Shown: piece after piece, positions 8,597 through 18,281 of the stretch
Layout: each line of letters opens with the position of its first letter
Position numbering within the stretch: position 1 is the first letter of the stretch
Source of the DNA: Pseudomonas sp. JM0905a
GTDB taxonomy: Bacteria > Pseudomonadota > Gammaproteobacteria > Pseudomonadales > Pseudomonadaceae
DNA length: 64,000 nucleotides
Assembly (NCBI RefSeq): GCF_014700075.1
Contig: NZ_JACXBU010000003.1
Span: forward strand, 558,001-622,000
Reading direction: 5' to 3'
Position numbers and translations under genes: made by a program
The notes under the pieces: generated by a model
What the model was told of the DNA's origin: nothing
What the model saw: only the letters and a program-made list of their open reading frames with translations
Database searches by the model: none

Positions 8597-8666
8597 CTAC
8601 GGTTCGTGACCAGGCAGGCGGAGCGGGATTTTTGTAGGTTGTGGCTATCCCGAGCCCCATAACGGG

Positions 8667-9116
8667 TCAGTGCAGCGGCTTCGCCGGCTGCAGCTCGTTC
8701 TCTTCCAGCCAGTCCTGGGCCAGTTCGCGCAGCCGGGCGGCTTCGAACTGGTGCCAGGCCTCCAGCAGCACCGGGTACTCCATCAGCACATGGCGGAAGC
8801 TGCGGGCGGGTTTGCGGCCTGTCAGGGCCTGTTCCAGGGCGGAATAGGCATGGGGGTGGACCACTTCATGGAGGAACTCCTGCATCAGCCGCAGTTCGTC
8901 GCCCTGGCCCAGCGGCTCCACCAGCAGGAAGCGCTCCGGCTCTTCCCGCAGCAGAGTCTCCAGTTCGGGATCGGCGTCTTCTTCGGGGATCAGCAGGACC
9001 TTGCCGCTGAGCAGGTCGAGGTAGTGATCGAGACCCTCGGTATTGAGGGCGAAGGCGATCTGGTCGAGGTCAATGGTCAACGGGCGCATGGTGGGGCACT
9101 CGAAGGTAGGAGACAT
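8667..9116 (-). CDS. UPF0158 family protein of unknown function
   Basis: This 149-residue cytoplasmic protein matches, by overall pattern, the uncharacterised UPF0158 family: an N-terminal (M)RPLTIDLDQIAFAL strand/helix, the acidic VLLIPEEDADPELETLL segment, and a C-terminal helix-rich part ending in AARLRELAQDWLEEN. No catalytic motif stands out. The ATG at 9116 has AGGA seven bases upstream, preferred over the internal ATG at 9089 which lacks a Shine-Dalgarno. It stands alone between the hairpin region and the chemoreceptor. The function is not known. Confidence 0.72.
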   Translation of the reverse strand: MSPTFECPTMRPLTIDLDQIAFALNTEGLDHYLDLLSGKVLLIPEEDADPELETLLREEPERFLLVEPLGQGDELRLMQEFLHEVVHPHAYSALEQALTGRKPARSFRHVLMEYPVLLEAWHQFEAARLRELAQDWLEENELQPAKPLH

Positions 9117-9148
9117 GACCGGATCCTACCTCCAAGCCCTGTGGATTG

Positions 9149-11077
9149 TCAGATGCGGAAGCGGCTGACGGTCGCCTGCAGTTCATTGCCCAGGCGCGCC
9201 AGTTCACTGCTGGAGGCGGCGGTCTCCTCGCTGGCGGACGCGGTCTGCTCGGAAATGTCACGCACGTTGACCACACTGCGGTTGATCTCGTCGGCAACGG
9301 CGCCCTGCTGCTCGGCCGCAGCCGCGATCTGCTGGTTCATCGCCTGGATGGTGGAAACCGCCTGGGCGATGGCGCTGAGTCGCCGCCCGGCGCGGCGGGT
9401 CAGCTCGACGGTGCTGTCGGTCAGGCTGCGGCTGGTGTCCATCAGGCTCGCGGCCCGCTGGGTGCCGCTCTGCAGGCCGTCGATCAGTTCCTCGATCTCC
9501 TTGGTGGACTGTTGCGTGCGCTGCGCCAGGCCCCGCACTTCGTCGGCCACCACGGCGAAACCGCGTCCGGCTTCGCCCGCGCGGGCAGCCTCGATGGCGG
9601 CGTTGAGGGCCAGCAGGTTGGTCTGCTCGGCCACCGACTTGATGACATCGAGCACGCTGCCGATCTTCTCGCTCTCCTGCTTGAGGCGGTCGACGGCGTC
9701 GTTGGAACGGCCTACTTCGGCCGCCAGCCTGTCCATCTGGGCAACGGCATCGTTGACCGCCGTCTCGCCTTCCTTCGCCTGGCGATCAGCCGCGCTGGCC
9801 GCTTCGGAGGCCTGCTCGGCGTTACGCGCGACTTCCTGTACGGTCGCGGCCATCTCGTTCATGGCGGTGGCGACCTGGTCGGTTTCCATCTTCTGGTTGT
9901 TGACCCCTGCGCTGGTCTGCCCGGTGACCGCCGAGAGCTGTTCGGCCGCGCTGGCGATCTGGATGACGCCGTCGCGGATCTGGCCGATCAGTTGGCGCAG
10001 GTTCAGGGTCATGCGCTGCATGCTGCCCTGCAGTTGGCCGAGTTCGTCGTTGCGGTCTGCATGCAGGTCTTCGCTGAGGTCGCCGGCGGCGATGCGCTCT
10101 GCGGCACCCAGGGTGCGCTGCAGAGGGCGGACGATCTGCCGGGTGATGACCAGGGCGGCACCTATGCCAATCAGCAACGCCAGAACCAGGGCTGTCAGCA
10201 GCAGGCTGCGGCTGGTGCCGGTTTCGTGGTTACGCTTGTCGGTTTGCCGTTCGACCAGCGAGCTGCTGACCTGCATGAGCTTTTCGCCCAGGCCGCGCAT
10301 GGTTTCCAGGTGGGTGCCGGTGCTGTTGGTGGCGTTGCGGAATTCGACTATCGCTGCGCGGTAGGCGTTCAGGGAGACGCCGACTTTGCCCAGGTCCGCG
10401 TCATCGCTGCCGATGGCCTCGCCGAGCTTGACCACTGCGGCGAGCGCGCCGTCCACCGCCTTCAGGGCGGCTTCTTCCAGGTTCGGGTCGCTGCTGAAGG
10501 TGTAGCCGCGCACCTGGAAACGGGCCTGCTGCACGGACAGACGAAGCTGGACGAGGGTGCGGTACTGCGCGAGGCGGCCGCCGTCGTCGAGGGTGATGTC
10601 GTCGAGGATGCGCCGCTCGATCTGATCGATCACCGCCACTGCCTGGTCCGCGCTTTCGCCCAGCTTGGCGCGGGCCGCCTCACGGGCCTGGTAGGCCTGT
10701 ACGAGCTGCGTAAAGGTGTCCTGGTAGTTGCGGGTGGCACTGCCCTGCTCGGCGACGAGGGCGCGGTCCTGGGGATCGAGAAGGACGCTGGAGAGGTGGC
10801 TGCCAAGGTCTTCCAGTGCCTTGAGGCTATCGTTCACCGCAGCGGCGACGGCCGGGTCCTGCTTGATCTGGAACTGCATGCGGTTGATGCGCAGATCCTT
10901 GGTCAGTTCGCTCAAGCTTGCGCTCTCGCTCAACTTTTCACCGCGTTCGATGGTGCTGCTGAGGGCGAGCCAGCCGGTAAGGGTGATCAGGACTGTCAGC
11001 AGCAGGACCAGGCCGAAGCCTGTGGCGAGCTTGAGGTTGACGCTGATGTTGCTGAACCAGCGAAGCATGCGGAGCAC
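9149..11077 (-). CDS. methyl-accepting chemotaxis protein with helical bimodular sensor
   Basis: This is a 642-residue transmembrane chemoreceptor. Membrane segments are at about 17-39 and 291-311, enclosing a roughly 250-residue all-helical periplasmic domain. That size fits a helical bimodular (HBM) ligand domain rather than the 150-residue 4HB type. HAMP follows (312-364), then a signalling domain with the hairpin tip [20 protein letters not shown]. The last residues (VSRFRI) contain no CheR/CheB-binding pentapeptide. The PAO1 gene in this position encodes, from memory, the HBM receptor McpK for alpha-ketoglutarate; whether the ligand is the same here is inference. It is monocistronic, 87 bp from rsmE. 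Confidence 0.92.
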   Translation of the reverse strand: MLRMLRWFSNISVNLKLATGFGLVLLLTVLITLTGWLALSSTIERGEKLSESASLSELTKDLRINRMQFQIKQDPAVAAAVNDSLKALEDLGSHLSSVLLDPQDRALVAEQGSATRNYQDTFTQLVQAYQAREAARAKLGESADQAVAVIDQIERRILDDITLDDGGRLAQYRTLVQLRLSVQQARFQVRGYTFSSDPNLEEAALKAVDGALAAVVKLGEAIGSDDADLGKVGVSLNAYRAAIVEFRNATNSTGTHLETMRGLGEKLMQVSSSLVERQTDKRNHETGTSRSLLLTALVLALLIGIGAALVITRQIVRPLQRTLGAAERIAAGDLSEDLHADRNDELGQLQGSMQRMTLNLRQLIGQIRDGVIQIASAAEQLSAVTGQTSAGVNNQKMETDQVATAMNEMAATVQEVARNAEQASEAASAADRQAKEGETAVNDAVAQMDRLAAEVGRSNDAVDRLKQESEKIGSVLDVIKSVAEQTNLLALNAAIEAARAGEAGRGFAVVADEVRGLAQRTQQSTKEIEELIDGLQSGTQRAASLMDTSRSLTDSTVELTRRAGRRLSAIAQAVSTIQAMNQQIAAAAEQQGAVADEINRSVVNVRDISEQTASASEETAASSSELARLGNELQATVSRFRI

Positions 11078-11164
11078 TCCTTTGCGAGCATGGTGGGCGA
11101 TGAGCCGCCTCCAATATCCCTGCTATCGGCAGGGAAGCCGCGCGCTTGAAGTCGATTCGTCGTC

Positions 11165-11872
11165 TCAGAACAGCCGGGCGAGCAGGGCGGTAACCGCCGT
11201 TTCCACACGCAGGATGCGTTCGCCGAGTTGTACCGGCTGCAGGCCCGCTTCATGCAGCTTCTCCACTTCGTAGGGAATCCAGCCGCCTTCCGGGCCGATG
11301 GCCAGGGTGATGGGCTCGTTCACCGCGCGTGGGCAGGGAGGGTGATTGCCCGGGTGGCCCACCAGCCCCAGGGTGCCGGCGGCGAGCTGCGGCAGGCGGT
11401 CCTCGACGAAAGGTTTGAAGCGCTTTTCGATGACCACTTCAGGCAGAACGGTATCCCGCGCCTGTTCAAGGCCCAGGATCAGTTGCTCGCGAATGGCCGC
11501 CGGTTCGAGGAAAGGGGTCTGCCAGAAGCTCTTTTCCACGCGATAGCTGTTCAGCAGTACCAGGCGCGGCACGCCCATGGCGGCGACTGTCTGGAACACG
11601 CGGCGGAGCATTTTCGGCCGTGGCAGGGCCAGCAGCAGGGTCAGCGGCAGCTTGGCTGGCGGTGGCTGGTCGAAGCTCACTTCCAGCTCGGCGCAGGCAG
11701 CATCGAGGCTGAGCAGGCGTCCCTGGCCCATCTGACCGCCGAGGCGGCCGACCCGCAGGCTGTCGCCTTCCTCGGCGCGGTGGACTTCATGCAGGTGCTT
11801 GAGGCGCCGGCCTTCGAGGCGCACGCGGTCCGCCGCGATGAAGTCGGCGTCTTCGAGAAGGAGCAGGTTCAC
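11165..11872 (-). CDS. rsmE: 16S rRNA (uracil(1498)-N3)-methyltransferase RsmE
   Basis: This 235-residue SPOUT-family enzyme methylates U1498 of 16S rRNA using S-adenosylmethionine. The C-terminal trefoil-knot motifs are clear: [11 protein letters not shown], then [21 protein letters not shown] at the very end. The start is GTG 11872, giving (M)[10 protein letters not shown]; it overlaps the tatC stop (GTGA). The reading frame stays open far upstream through tatC and tatB, which is a GC-rich artefact. It is the last gene of the tat transcription unit. Confidence 0.95.
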   Translation of the reverse strand: MNLLLLEDADFIAADRVRLEGRRLKHLHEVHRAEEGDSLRVGRLGGQMGQGRLLSLDAACAELEVSFDQPPPAKLPLTLLLALPRPKMLRRVFQTVAAMGVPRLVLLNSYRVEKSFWQTPFLEPAAIREQLILGLEQARDTVLPEVVIEKRFKPFVEDRLPQLAAGTLGLVGHPGNHPPCPRAVNEPITLAIGPEGGWIPYEVEKLHEAGLQPVQLGERILRVETAVTALLARLF

Positions 11873-12663
11873 GGGCGGGTAGCGGGCGGCTGGTCGCCGG
11901 GCTCTTCGGTGTCGTCTTCCGGATGGTCGCCGCGCTTGCGGATCAGTCCGCCGAAGAATACGCCGACCTCGAACAGCAACCACATGGGCACGGCCAGCAG
12001 GGTCTGGGAGAAGATGTCCGGCGGGGTGAGGATCATGCCCACCACGAAGCAGCCGATGATCACGTAGGGACGGATGCGCTTGAGGTAGGCGACGTCGACC
12101 ACGCCGATCCAGATCAGCAGCACCACCGCCACGGGGATTTCGAAGGCGACGCCGAAGGCGAAGAACAACGTCATCACGAAGTCGAGGTAGCTGGTGATGT
12201 CGGTCATCATCGACACGCCTTCGGGCGTCACGCTGGCGAAAAAGTGGAAGATCAGCGGGAACACCAGGAAGTAGGCGAAGGCCATGCCGGCGTAGAACAG
12301 CACGATGCTCGACACCAGCAGTGGCAGGGCGATGCGTTTTTCGTGCTTGTACAGGCCGGGAGCGATGAAGCCCCAGACCTGGTGCAGGATCACCGGCATG
12401 GCGAGGAACAGCGCCACCACCATGGTCAGCTTGAACGGGGTGAGGAAGGGCGAGGCCACGTCGGTGGCAATCATCGTCGCGCCTTCCGGCAGGTACTGGC
12501 GCAGGGGCGCCGAGACCAGGGTGTAGATCTTCTGCGCAAAGTAGAACAGGCCCGCGAAGATCAGGAAGATCGCCGCCACGCAGCGCAACAGGCGTGTACG
12601 CAGTTCGGTGAGGTGTGAGACCAGGGGCATTTCCTGGTCCTGTTCCGGCTTCTGGTCGCTCAT
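11869..12663 (-). CDS. tatC: Sec-independent protein translocase TatC
   Basis: This 264-residue protein with six predicted membrane segments is the receptor core of the twin-arginine translocase for folded proteins. Family hallmarks are visible: [11 protein letters not shown] near the N-terminus, followed by the first membrane helix, and the long FxxPF/KLT region ([25 protein letters not shown] in part). The C-terminus is a charged cytoplasmic tail ([13 protein letters not shown]). Its ATG overlaps the tatB stop by 4 bp and its TGA overlaps the GTG of rsmE, indicating a tightly coupled operon. Confidence 0.97.
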   Translation of the reverse strand: MSDQKPEQDQEMPLVSHLTELRTRLLRCVAAIFLIFAGLFYFAQKIYTLVSAPLRQYLPEGATMIATDVASPFLTPFKLTMVVALFLAMPVILHQVWGFIAPGLYKHEKRIALPLLVSSIVLFYAGMAFAYFLVFPLIFHFFASVTPEGVSMMTDITSYLDFVMTLFFAFGVAFEIPVAVVLLIWIGVVDVAYLKRIRPYVIIGCFVVGMILTPPDIFSQTLLAVPMWLLFEVGVFFGGLIRKRGDHPEDDTEEPGDQPPATRP

Positions 12664-13172
12664 GGGATGCGGGACGGCTGTTGCGGTTCGACGGGGGCCT
12701 GGGTCGCAGCCGGCGCTGCCGGGGTGGCCGCCGTGGAGGCGGGCGACTGGGCGGGCGCGGGTTGGGCGGTTGGGTTCTGAGTAGGCGCTTGGGCTTGTGC
12801 CGGTGCTGCAGGAGCCGTCGGGCTGGCCGGAGTAGCCGGTGCGGCGCTGGCGGGTGCCGGGCTCGCGGGCGCGGCGGCCGGTGCGGCGCTTTCAGATTCG
12901 GAATCGGACAGCAGGGATTCGACTGTCGGAGGCACGATGCTCTCCTTGATCTGCTTCTCCAGCGCCATGATGTGTTCGTTATGCAGCTGGCGACGAATCT
13001 CGTCGGCGCCGATCTCGCGCTCGACCTCGGTCTTGATCGCATTGAAGCTGCGCTTGAGACGGCCGATCCACAGGCCGGCGGTGCGCGCCGCGCCGGGCAG
13101 CCGTTCAGGTCCGAGCACCAGGAGGGCGATCAGGCCGATCAGCAGCAGTTCACCGAAGCTGATACCGAACAT
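12660..13172 (-). CDS. tatB: Sec-independent protein translocase TatB
   Basis: This 170-residue TatB binds Tat signal peptides together with TatC. It has the N-terminal membrane helix [26 protein letters not shown] with the conserved Glu and the Gly-Pro hinge, then the amphipathic helix ([19 protein letters not shown]). The C-terminal half from about residue 95 is low-complexity Ala/Pro/Thr, longer than in E. coli and poorly constrained. The order tatA-tatB-tatC-rsmE is on the minus strand, with only 6 bp between tatA and tatB. Confidence 0.96.
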   Translation of the reverse strand: MFGISFGELLLIGLIALLVLGPERLPGAARTAGLWIGRLKRSFNAIKTEVEREIGADEIRRQLHNEHIMALEKQIKESIVPPTVESLLSDSESESAAPAAAPASPAPASAAPATPASPTAPAAPAQAQAPTQNPTAQPAPAQSPASTAATPAAPAATQAPVEPQQPSRIP

Positions 13173-13178
13173 GGGTCA

Positions 13179-13436
13179 TCAGTCCTTGCGGGTCACCGGG
13201 TCCTGCACTTGCTGCGCCTGGCCGTCGATGGTGTGCGGCTGGTTCAGCGGGGTGCCGGATTGCTGGGCGGTGGTCTGCTCGGGGGCCTTGTCGGCTTCCT
13301 CGGTGTTCATGGCCTTGCGGAAGCCCTTGATGGCCTCGCCAACGTCGGAGCCGAGGTTCTTCAGGCGCTTGGTGCCGAAGACCAGCACGACGACGATGAG
13401 AATGACCAGCCAGTGTTTCCAGTCGAAGATGCCCAT
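13179..13436 (-). CDS. tatA: Sec-independent protein translocase TatA
   Basis: This 85-residue pore-forming subunit of the Tat system starts at 13436 with [20 protein letters not shown], a single membrane helix followed by [20 protein letters not shown], the conserved Phe-Gly hinge and amphipathic helix. The open frame continues upstream to 13529, but those residues do not belong to the family, and an AGAGGAA sequence precedes the ATG at 13436. It follows hisE by 25 bp, the common Pseudomonas hisI-hisE-tatABC arrangement. Confidence 0.96.
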   Translation of the reverse strand: MGIFDWKHWLVILIVVVLVFGTKRLKNLGSDVGEAIKGFRKAMNTEEADKAPEQTTAQQSGTPLNQPHTIDGQAQQVQDPVTRKD

Positions 13437-13461
13437 GGTGTGTTCCTCTTGATTGTCTTTG

Positions 13462-13797
13462 TCAGGCGGATGGCTGGCGGGCGGCCTTTTCGGCATGCCC
13501 GGACAGGCCAAAGCGACGGTCCAGTTCATCGAGTACGGCCTGGGGGTGCTGGCCGAGGGCGGCGAGCATGACCAGGCTGTGGAACCAGAGGTCGGCGGTT
13601 TCGTAGATCAGGTCGCTGGCATCGCCGCTGGTGGCGGCATCCTTGGCGGCGAGTATGGTTTCCACCGCCTCTTCCCCGACCTTTTCCAGGATCTTGTTCA
13701 GGCCCTTGTGGTAAAGGCTGGCGACATAGGAGCTATCGGGCGCGGAGTTCTTGCGCTCTTCGAGTACCTCGGCCAGGCGGGCGAGAGTATCACTCAT
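13462..13797 (-). CDS. hisE: phosphoribosyl-ATP pyrophosphatase HisE
   Basis: This 111-residue HisE hydrolyses phosphoribosyl-ATP to phosphoribosyl-AMP, the second step of histidine synthesis. The MazG-like helical core is visible in [19 protein letters not shown] and [17 protein letters not shown], which supply the acidic Mg-binding residues. In enterobacteria it is fused to HisI; here it is separate, with an 8-bp overlap with the end of hisI. The start at 13797 ([16 protein letters not shown]) is standard, while the longer frame to 14064 runs inside hisI. Confidence 0.96.
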   Translation of the reverse strand: MSDTLARLAEVLEERKNSAPDSSYVASLYHKGLNKILEKVGEEAVETILAAKDAATSGDASDLIYETADLWFHSLVMLAALGQHPQAVLDELDRRFGLSGHAEKAARQPSA

Positions 13798-14191
13798 GGC
13801 TGTGTCCTGCGGCGTAGATGGCATGCGGATCCTTGAGCACGGGGTCGACGGTCTTCCAGCCGCCATTCTCGTAGACGCGGTAGAAGCAGCTTTCGCGCCC
13901 AGTATGGCAGGCGATGCCGCCCAGCTGTTCAACCAGCAGGATGACGACGTCGGCGTCGCAGTCCAGGCGCAGCTCGTGGAGCTGCTGCACATGGCCGGAT
14001 TCCTCGCCCTTGCGCCAGAGCTTGGCACGGGAGCGTGACCAGTAGATGGCACGGTTTTCGGCAACGGTGAGGGCGAGGGCTTCGCGGTTCATCCAGGCCA
14101 TCATCAGTACGCGGCCCGTCTTGTGGTCCTGGGCGATCGCCGGCACCAGGCCTTCGGCGTTCCAGTGAATCTCTTCCAGCCAGTCTTTCAT
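13790..14191 (-). CDS. hisI: phosphoribosyl-AMP cyclohydrolase HisI
   Basis: This 133-residue HisI opens the adenine ring of phosphoribosyl-AMP in the third step of histidine synthesis. Metal-binding motifs are intact: RLDCDADVV with the Asp/Cys ligands and [10 protein letters not shown] with the paired cysteines. [10 protein letters not shown] and [17 protein letters not shown] are the family's conserved core. The start at 14191 gives [11 protein letters not shown]; the longer frame to 14398 has no family similarity. It overlaps hisE by 8 bp. A 77 bp gap separates it from ubiB. Confidence 0.96.
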   Translation of the reverse strand: MKDWLEEIHWNAEGLVPAIAQDHKTGRVLMMAWMNREALALTVAENRAIYWSRSRAKLWRKGEESGHVQQLHELRLDCDADVVILLVEQLGGIACHTGRESCFYRVYENGGWKTVDPVLKDPHAIYAAGHSHE

Positions 14192-14268
14192 CGTGTCATC
14201 CACAACTGGGCCGGCCCGCAGGACCGGCACTCGAATCGAAATAGTGTGCCAGTGCCGCTCCGGGCTGG

Positions 14269-15861
14269 CTATCGGCGCAGCACCAGATATAGACCGCCGG
14301 CCAGCATCAGCCAGCTCGGCCAGGTTTCGGTGGTGGGCGCCAGGCCCTGGGTCGCGGCGCCGGCGACCAGCAGCGCGCCGAGCAGGCGGGCCGGCCACTG
14401 GACGCTTGTTGGCTGCTCGGTTTTCTGCGGTGCGCTGACGGGCTTGGCCAGGCGCTCCAGGGTGTCGCGGGCGATCTGCGACAGGTGCGGCACCTGTTCG
14501 GCCTGTTGCTGCAGGTTGCGCAGCAGTTGCAGGGGGCTGACGCGCTCGCGCATCCAGCGTTCGAGGAACGGCTGGGCGGTGCTCCAGAGATCCAGGTCCG
14601 GATAGAGCTGGCGGCCCAGGCCTTCGATGTTCAGCAGTGTCTTCTGCAGCAGCACGAGCTGCGGCTGGACTTCCATGTTGAAGCGGCGGGCGGTCTGGAA
14701 CAGGCGCAGCAGCAGCTGGCCGAAGGAGATGTCCTTCAGCGGCTTCTCGAAGATGGGCTCGCAGACGGTGCGAATGGCCGCTTCGAAGTCGTTGACCCTG
14801 GTTTCTGCCGGCACCCAGCCGGAGTCGATGTGCAGCTGGGCCACGCGGCGGTAGTCGCGCTTGAAGAAGGCGATCAGGTTGCGGGCGAGGTAGTCCTGGT
14901 CCTCGGGGGTGAGGCTGCCGATGATCCCGCAGTCGATGGCAATGTACTGCGGGTTCCAGGGCTGGCGGGTGGCCACGAAGATGTTGCCGGGGTGCATGTC
15001 GGCGTGGAAGAAGCTGTCGCGGAACACCTGGGTGAAGAAGATTTCCACGCCTCGCTCGGCCAGCAGCTTCATGTCGGTACGCTGGTCGGCAAGGGTGGTC
15101 ATGTCAGTCACCGGGATGCCGTAGATACGTTCCATCACCAGCACTTTGGGGCGGCACCAGTCCCAGTAGACCTGGGGCACGTAGAGCAGCGGCGAGCCGT
15201 CGAAGTTGCGTCGCAGCTGGCTGGCGTTGGCCGCCTCGCGCAGCAGGTCGAGCTCGTCGTAGATGGTCTTTTCGTAGTCGTCCACCACCTCCACCGGGCG
15301 CAGGCGGCGGGCGTCGGCGGACACGCGTTCGGCCAGGCGGGCGAGGAGGAACAGCCAGGCGAGGTCCTGGCGGATGATCGGCCGCAGGTTCGGGCGGATC
15401 ACCTTCACCACCACTTCCTCGCCGCTTTTCAGCTGGGCGGCGTGGACCTGGGCCACCGAGGCCGAGGCCAGTGGCTCGACGTCGAAGCGGGCGAACACCT
15501 CGCTGACCTTGGCCCCCAGTTGTTCCTCGATACGTGCGACGGCCTTTTCCGGCGCGAACGGCGGTACCTGGTCCTGCAGGCGGGCCAGTTCGTCGGCGAT
15601 GTCAGGCGGCATCAGGTCGCGGCGCGTGGACAGCAACTGGCCGAACTTGATGAAGATCGGGCCGAGGTCTTCCAGCGCCAGGCGCAGGCGCGCACCGCGG
15701 GATAGCGGCAGTTCCTTGCGAGGCAGCCAGCGCCAGGGCAGGGCGTAGCTCAGCGTGCGCAGCCACCAGGGCAGCGGCAGTTCGAGCAGCAGGTCATCGA
15801 GGCGGTAGCGGATGACGACCTGCTGGATGCGCAACAGGCGGCGGGCGGCGAGCAGCTTCAT
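14269..15861 (-). CDS. ubiB: ubiquinone biosynthesis kinase-like protein UbiB
   Basis: This 530-residue ABC1/ADCK-family protein is needed for ubiquinone synthesis and is membrane-anchored. The atypical kinase motifs are present: [10 protein letters not shown] (KxGQ), [19 protein letters not shown] with the ATP-site Lys, HADMHPGN, and a DCG metal motif (IAIDCGIIG). Two C-terminal membrane helices are expected at about 480-528. The start at 15861 ([14 protein letters not shown]) overlaps the ubiJ stop by 4 bp; the longer frame to 16125 is spurious. The order ubiE-ubiJ-ubiB is conserved in gamma-proteobacteria. Confidence 0.96.
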   Translation of the reverse strand: MKLLAARRLLRIQQVVIRYRLDDLLLELPLPWWLRTLSYALPWRWLPRKELPLSRGARLRLALEDLGPIFIKFGQLLSTRRDLMPPDIADELARLQDQVPPFAPEKAVARIEEQLGAKVSEVFARFDVEPLASASVAQVHAAQLKSGEEVVVKVIRPNLRPIIRQDLAWLFLLARLAERVSADARRLRPVEVVDDYEKTIYDELDLLREAANASQLRRNFDGSPLLYVPQVYWDWCRPKVLVMERIYGIPVTDMTTLADQRTDMKLLAERGVEIFFTQVFRDSFFHADMHPGNIFVATRQPWNPQYIAIDCGIIGSLTPEDQDYLARNLIAFFKRDYRRVAQLHIDSGWVPAETRVNDFEAAIRTVCEPIFEKPLKDISFGQLLLRLFQTARRFNMEVQPQLVLLQKTLLNIEGLGRQLYPDLDLWSTAQPFLERWMRERVSPLQLLRNLQQQAEQVPHLSQIARDTLERLAKPVSAPQKTEQPTSVQWPARLLGALLVAGAATQGLAPTTETWPSWLMLAGGLYLVLRR

Positions 15862-16475
15862 GCGTTGGGCTTGGTTCTCTGGTTCAGGCGCTCGACGCGG
15901 GCATCGAGGCGGTCGAGGGCGAGCTTGAGGCGGTCCAGTTCGGCGAAGCGTGCGTCGGCTTCGCGGCGGCCCACCAGGGTGCGCGACTCCTCGGCCAGGT
16001 AGTCGGCGAGGTTCTGCCGCAGGTTGTCCAGACCCTGTCCGGCCCAGCTGGCGCGGCTCTTCAGGTGGCCGGCGAGCAATTGCGTGCCGACTGGGCCGAG
16101 CCAGCGAGACAGCTCGTATTCCCAATCCAGTTCGAGGTCCTGGAGGATGGCTGCCAGTTCGAGCAGCACGGCACTGTCGCCTTCCAGGGTGACTTCGGGG
16201 CTATGCAGGACAGCGGTCTTTTCCCGCGTAGTGGCCAGCTTCAGCAGGCTGCTGGCAGGCGCCCGCAGGCGGCAGTCGGCAGGGGCGGACCAGTGGGCGG
16301 AGAGCTTCAGGCCATCACCGCCGGGGAGCAGGAACAGGGTCAGTGCCGGGCTCTGGCAGTCGACCTCGATGACGCTGCCTTCCAGTGCGGACATGCGCGG
16401 CAACGCGGTGCTGTCCAGGGCGAGCACCCTGTTCAGGCCGAGCTCGATACCGGCCAGCAGCGCCTGGGTCAGCAT
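15858..16475 (-). CDS. ubiJ: ubiquinone biosynthesis accessory factor UbiJ (SCP2 domain)
   Basis: This 205-residue protein has an N-terminal SCP2-type lipid-binding domain (about 15-115) and a C-terminal charged helix likely to form a coiled coil ([21 protein letters not shown]). UbiJ holds quinone intermediates for the aerobic Ubi complex. Assignment rests on its position between ubiE and ubiB and on the domain layout, because sequence conservation is weak. It overlaps ubiE by 3 bp (16475-16477) and ubiB by 4 bp. Confidence 0.9.
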   Translation of the reverse strand: MLTQALLAGIELGLNRVLALDSTALPRMSALEGSVIEVDCQSPALTLFLLPGGDGLKLSAHWSAPADCRLRAPASSLLKLATTREKTAVLHSPEVTLEGDSAVLLELAAILQDLELDWEYELSRWLGPVGTQLLAGHLKSRASWAGQGLDNLRQNLADYLAEESRTLVGRREADARFAELDRLKLALDRLDARVERLNQRTKPNA

Positions 16476-17245
16476 CAGGGCTTGATGCCGCGATGCAGGG
16501 CGACGATGCCGCCAGTCATGTTGTGGTAGGTGACGCGTTCGAAGCCCGCTTCGACCATCATCGCCTTGAGGGTCTCCTGGTCCGGGTGCATGCGGATCGA
16601 CTCGGCCAGGTAGCGGTAGCTCTCGGCGTCGTTGGTGATCAGCTTGCCCATCAGCGGCAGGAGGCTGAAGGAGTAGGCGTCATAGGCCTTGGACAGCAGG
16701 CCGCTGGTGGGTTTGGAGAACTCCAGCACCAGCAGGCGACCGCCCGGCTTGAGCACACGCAGCATGGAACGAATGGCTTCGTCCTTGTGGGTGACGTTGC
16801 GCAGGCCGAAGGCGATGGTGACCACGTCGAAGTGGTTGTCGGGGAAAGGCAGCTTCTCGGCATCGGCCTGGACGAAGCTGACGTTTCCGGCCACGCCGCT
16901 GTCCAGCAGCTTGTCGCGGCCCACCTTGAGCATCGAGGCGTTGATGTCGGCCAGCACCACTTCGCCGGTCACGCCCACCAGGCGCGAAAACTGACGGGTG
17001 AGGTCGCCTGTACCGCCAGCGATGTCCAGCACACGGTTGCCCGGACGCACGCCGGACAGCTCGATGGTGAAGCGCTTCCACAGGCGGTGGACGCCACCGG
17101 ACATCAGGTCGTTCATCAGGTCGTACTTGGCCGCAACCGAGTGGAATACCTCGGCGACCTTGTCTGCCTTCTGGCTTTCGGGGACCTGCTGGTAACCGAA
17201 GTGAGTCGTGGGTTCGGCGTCGTTGCCTTTGCGCGGGTCGTTCAT
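16475..17245 (-). CDS. ubiE: ubiquinone/menaquinone C-methyltransferase UbiE
   Basis: This 256-residue SAM-dependent methyltransferase performs the C-methylation in ubiquinone synthesis. [12 protein letters not shown] is motif I, and [21 protein letters not shown] and [13 protein letters not shown] are UbiE signatures. The start at 17245 ([21 protein letters not shown]) matches the usual protein; the upstream extension to 17398 is not family-like. It is the first gene of ubiE-ubiJ-ubiB. It diverges from the PHA-granule gene at 17388, with 142 bp between for both promoters. Confidence 0.97.
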   Translation of the reverse strand: MNDPRKGNDAEPTTHFGYQQVPESQKADKVAEVFHSVAAKYDLMNDLMSGGVHRLWKRFTIELSGVRPGNRVLDIAGGTGDLTRQFSRLVGVTGEVVLADINASMLKVGRDKLLDSGVAGNVSFVQADAEKLPFPDNHFDVVTIAFGLRNVTHKDEAIRSMLRVLKPGGRLLVLEFSKPTSGLLSKAYDAYSFSLLPLMGKLITNDAESYRYLAESIRMHPDQETLKAMMVEAGFERVTYHNMTGGIVALHRGIKP

Positions 17246-17387
17246 GTCAATGCCACCGGAATTGAATGGCGGCCATTCTAATGCCGACGCCCGGCTTTGT
17301 CTTGGCGACCGGGTGTTGCAGGGGCGGCCAGGGCGCGCGGTGGCTGGTATAGTCGCGCGACCAAAGGTCGCAGTACAGGAAACCCCA

Positions 17388-17663
17388 ATGTCCCGCATCC
17401 ATGTCGAACGTCCCCACGCCCTCGGTCTTGAGGCCGTCCGGGAGAAAGCCGAGAAGCTGGCACAGCGCCTGGCGCGTGAGTACGACGTGCGTTACCAGTG
17501 GCGCGGCGACACCCTGGAATTCAAGCGCAGCGGTGCCGACGGTTCGATCGAGGTGAGTGACGCCAGGGTGCGTGTCGAGGTCAAGCTGGGCCTGCTGCTC
17601 TCGGCCATGAGCGGCAGTATCAAGCGCGAAATCGAGAGGGCGCTGGACGAGTATTTGGCCTGA
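17388..17663 (+). CDS. polyhydroxyalkanoic acid system (PHA_gran_rgn) family protein
   Basis: This 91-residue small protein starts [29 protein letters not shown]. It matches the family of short proteins found beside pha genes in pseudomonads and annotated as polyhydroxyalkanoic acid system protein. The fold is expected to be a small alpha/beta antiparallel domain with a predicted helix ([17 protein letters not shown]) and a strand repeat ([16 protein letters not shown]). The true start is 17388, not the open frame from 17208 which runs into ubiE antisense. Its biochemical role is not established. It precedes phaI by 176 bp on the same strand. Confidence 0.85.
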   Translation: MSRIHVERPHALGLEAVREKAEKLAQRLAREYDVRYQWRGDTLEFKRSGADGSIEVSDARVRVEVKLGLLLSAMSGSIKREIERALDEYLA

Positions 17664-17678
17664 GCCAGCCTGCTCCAG

Positions 17679-17697
17679 AGGGCCGCTTCGCGGCCCT
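17679..17697 (+). terminator. hairpin after the PHA-system gene, weak terminator
   Basis: AGGGCCGC and GCGGCCCT pair perfectly around a TTC loop 15 bp after the stop codon. The following bases (TCGCAAATG) lack a T-run, so termination may be partial. Confidence 0.5.
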
Positions 17698-17839
17698 TCG
17701 CAAATGAATTCGTTCCCACGGGTACCGTGCCCGAAACAGTCCGCGGCGCGGCTAGTATGCGGTTTCTAATTTTCCTCGCTACCTTGCGCACAAGTCCTGA
17801 AAAAGGGCGAGTCATCTACCTTTCAGCGTGAGGTGCACC

Positions 17840-18271
17840 ATGGCCAAAGTAGCCGTCAAAAAGAAAGTCGAGAAAGCCGAAAGCAAGTCCACCGTCATCG
17901 CCGACGTGAAGCTCTATGCCCGCAAGATCTGGCTGGCTGGCCTGGGTGCCTACGCCAAGGCTGGCGCCGAGGGCGTCGATTACTTCAAGGAGCTGGTGAA
18001 GGCCGGCGAAGGCGTCGAGAAGCAGGGCAAGAAGCTGGTGGACGAGCAGGTCGAAGCCGCCAACAGCCAGTTCGACAGCGTCAAGAACAGCGTTACCGGC
18101 GTGAAGGAAAAGGTCGAAGTTCAATTCGACAAGATCGAGAAGGCTTTCGACAACCGTGTGGCCAGCGCCCTCAATCGCATCGGTATTCCCTCGCGGCAGG
18201 ACGTTGAGGCACTCTCTGCTAAGCTTGATGAGCTGAGCGCGTTGCTCGAGCACGTCGCGCGAACCAAATAA
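17840..18271 (+). CDS. phaI: phasin PhaI, granule-associated protein
   Basis: This 143-residue PhaI-type phasin coats PHA granules. The shared phasin motif is KLYARKIWLAGLGAYAKAG at about 29-47, followed by a long amphipathic helix predicted to lie on the granule surface (EQVEAANSQFDSVKNSVTGV). It is lysine-rich at the N-terminus. The ATG at 17840 is chosen because GTGAGG precedes it at good spacing; the in-frame GTG at 17828 is part of that sequence. phaF follows after 10 bp, so phaI-phaF is one operon. PhaD is the known activator of this operon in P. putida. Confidence 0.95.
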   Translation: MAKVAVKKKVEKAESKSTVIADVKLYARKIWLAGLGAYAKAGAEGVDYFKELVKAGEGVEKQGKKLVDEQVEAANSQFDSVKNSVTGVKEKVEVQFDKIEKAFDNRVASALNRIGIPSRQDVEALSAKLDELSALLEHVARTK

Positions 18272-18281
18272 GGAGAGCAGG

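Larger units (their letters stand above)
8340..8666. other. intergenic region holding hairpin repeats and a terminator, no gene
   Basis: This is the only gap above 300 bp. It holds a REP-like segment near 8347-8380 (GTAGGTTGGATCACGCTTCA), a perfect 10-bp hairpin at 8429-8450, an intrinsic terminator at 8536-8569, and a second REP-like hairpin GATGGGT/ACCCATC at 8570-8596. I see no convincing ORF. The two flanking genes are convergent. Confidence 0.75.

Noticed and set aside
9146-11149. 667-residue plus-strand ORF over the chemoreceptor
   Set aside because: It has no recognisable domain, and the minus strand carries a complete chemoreceptor with HAMP and signalling domain.
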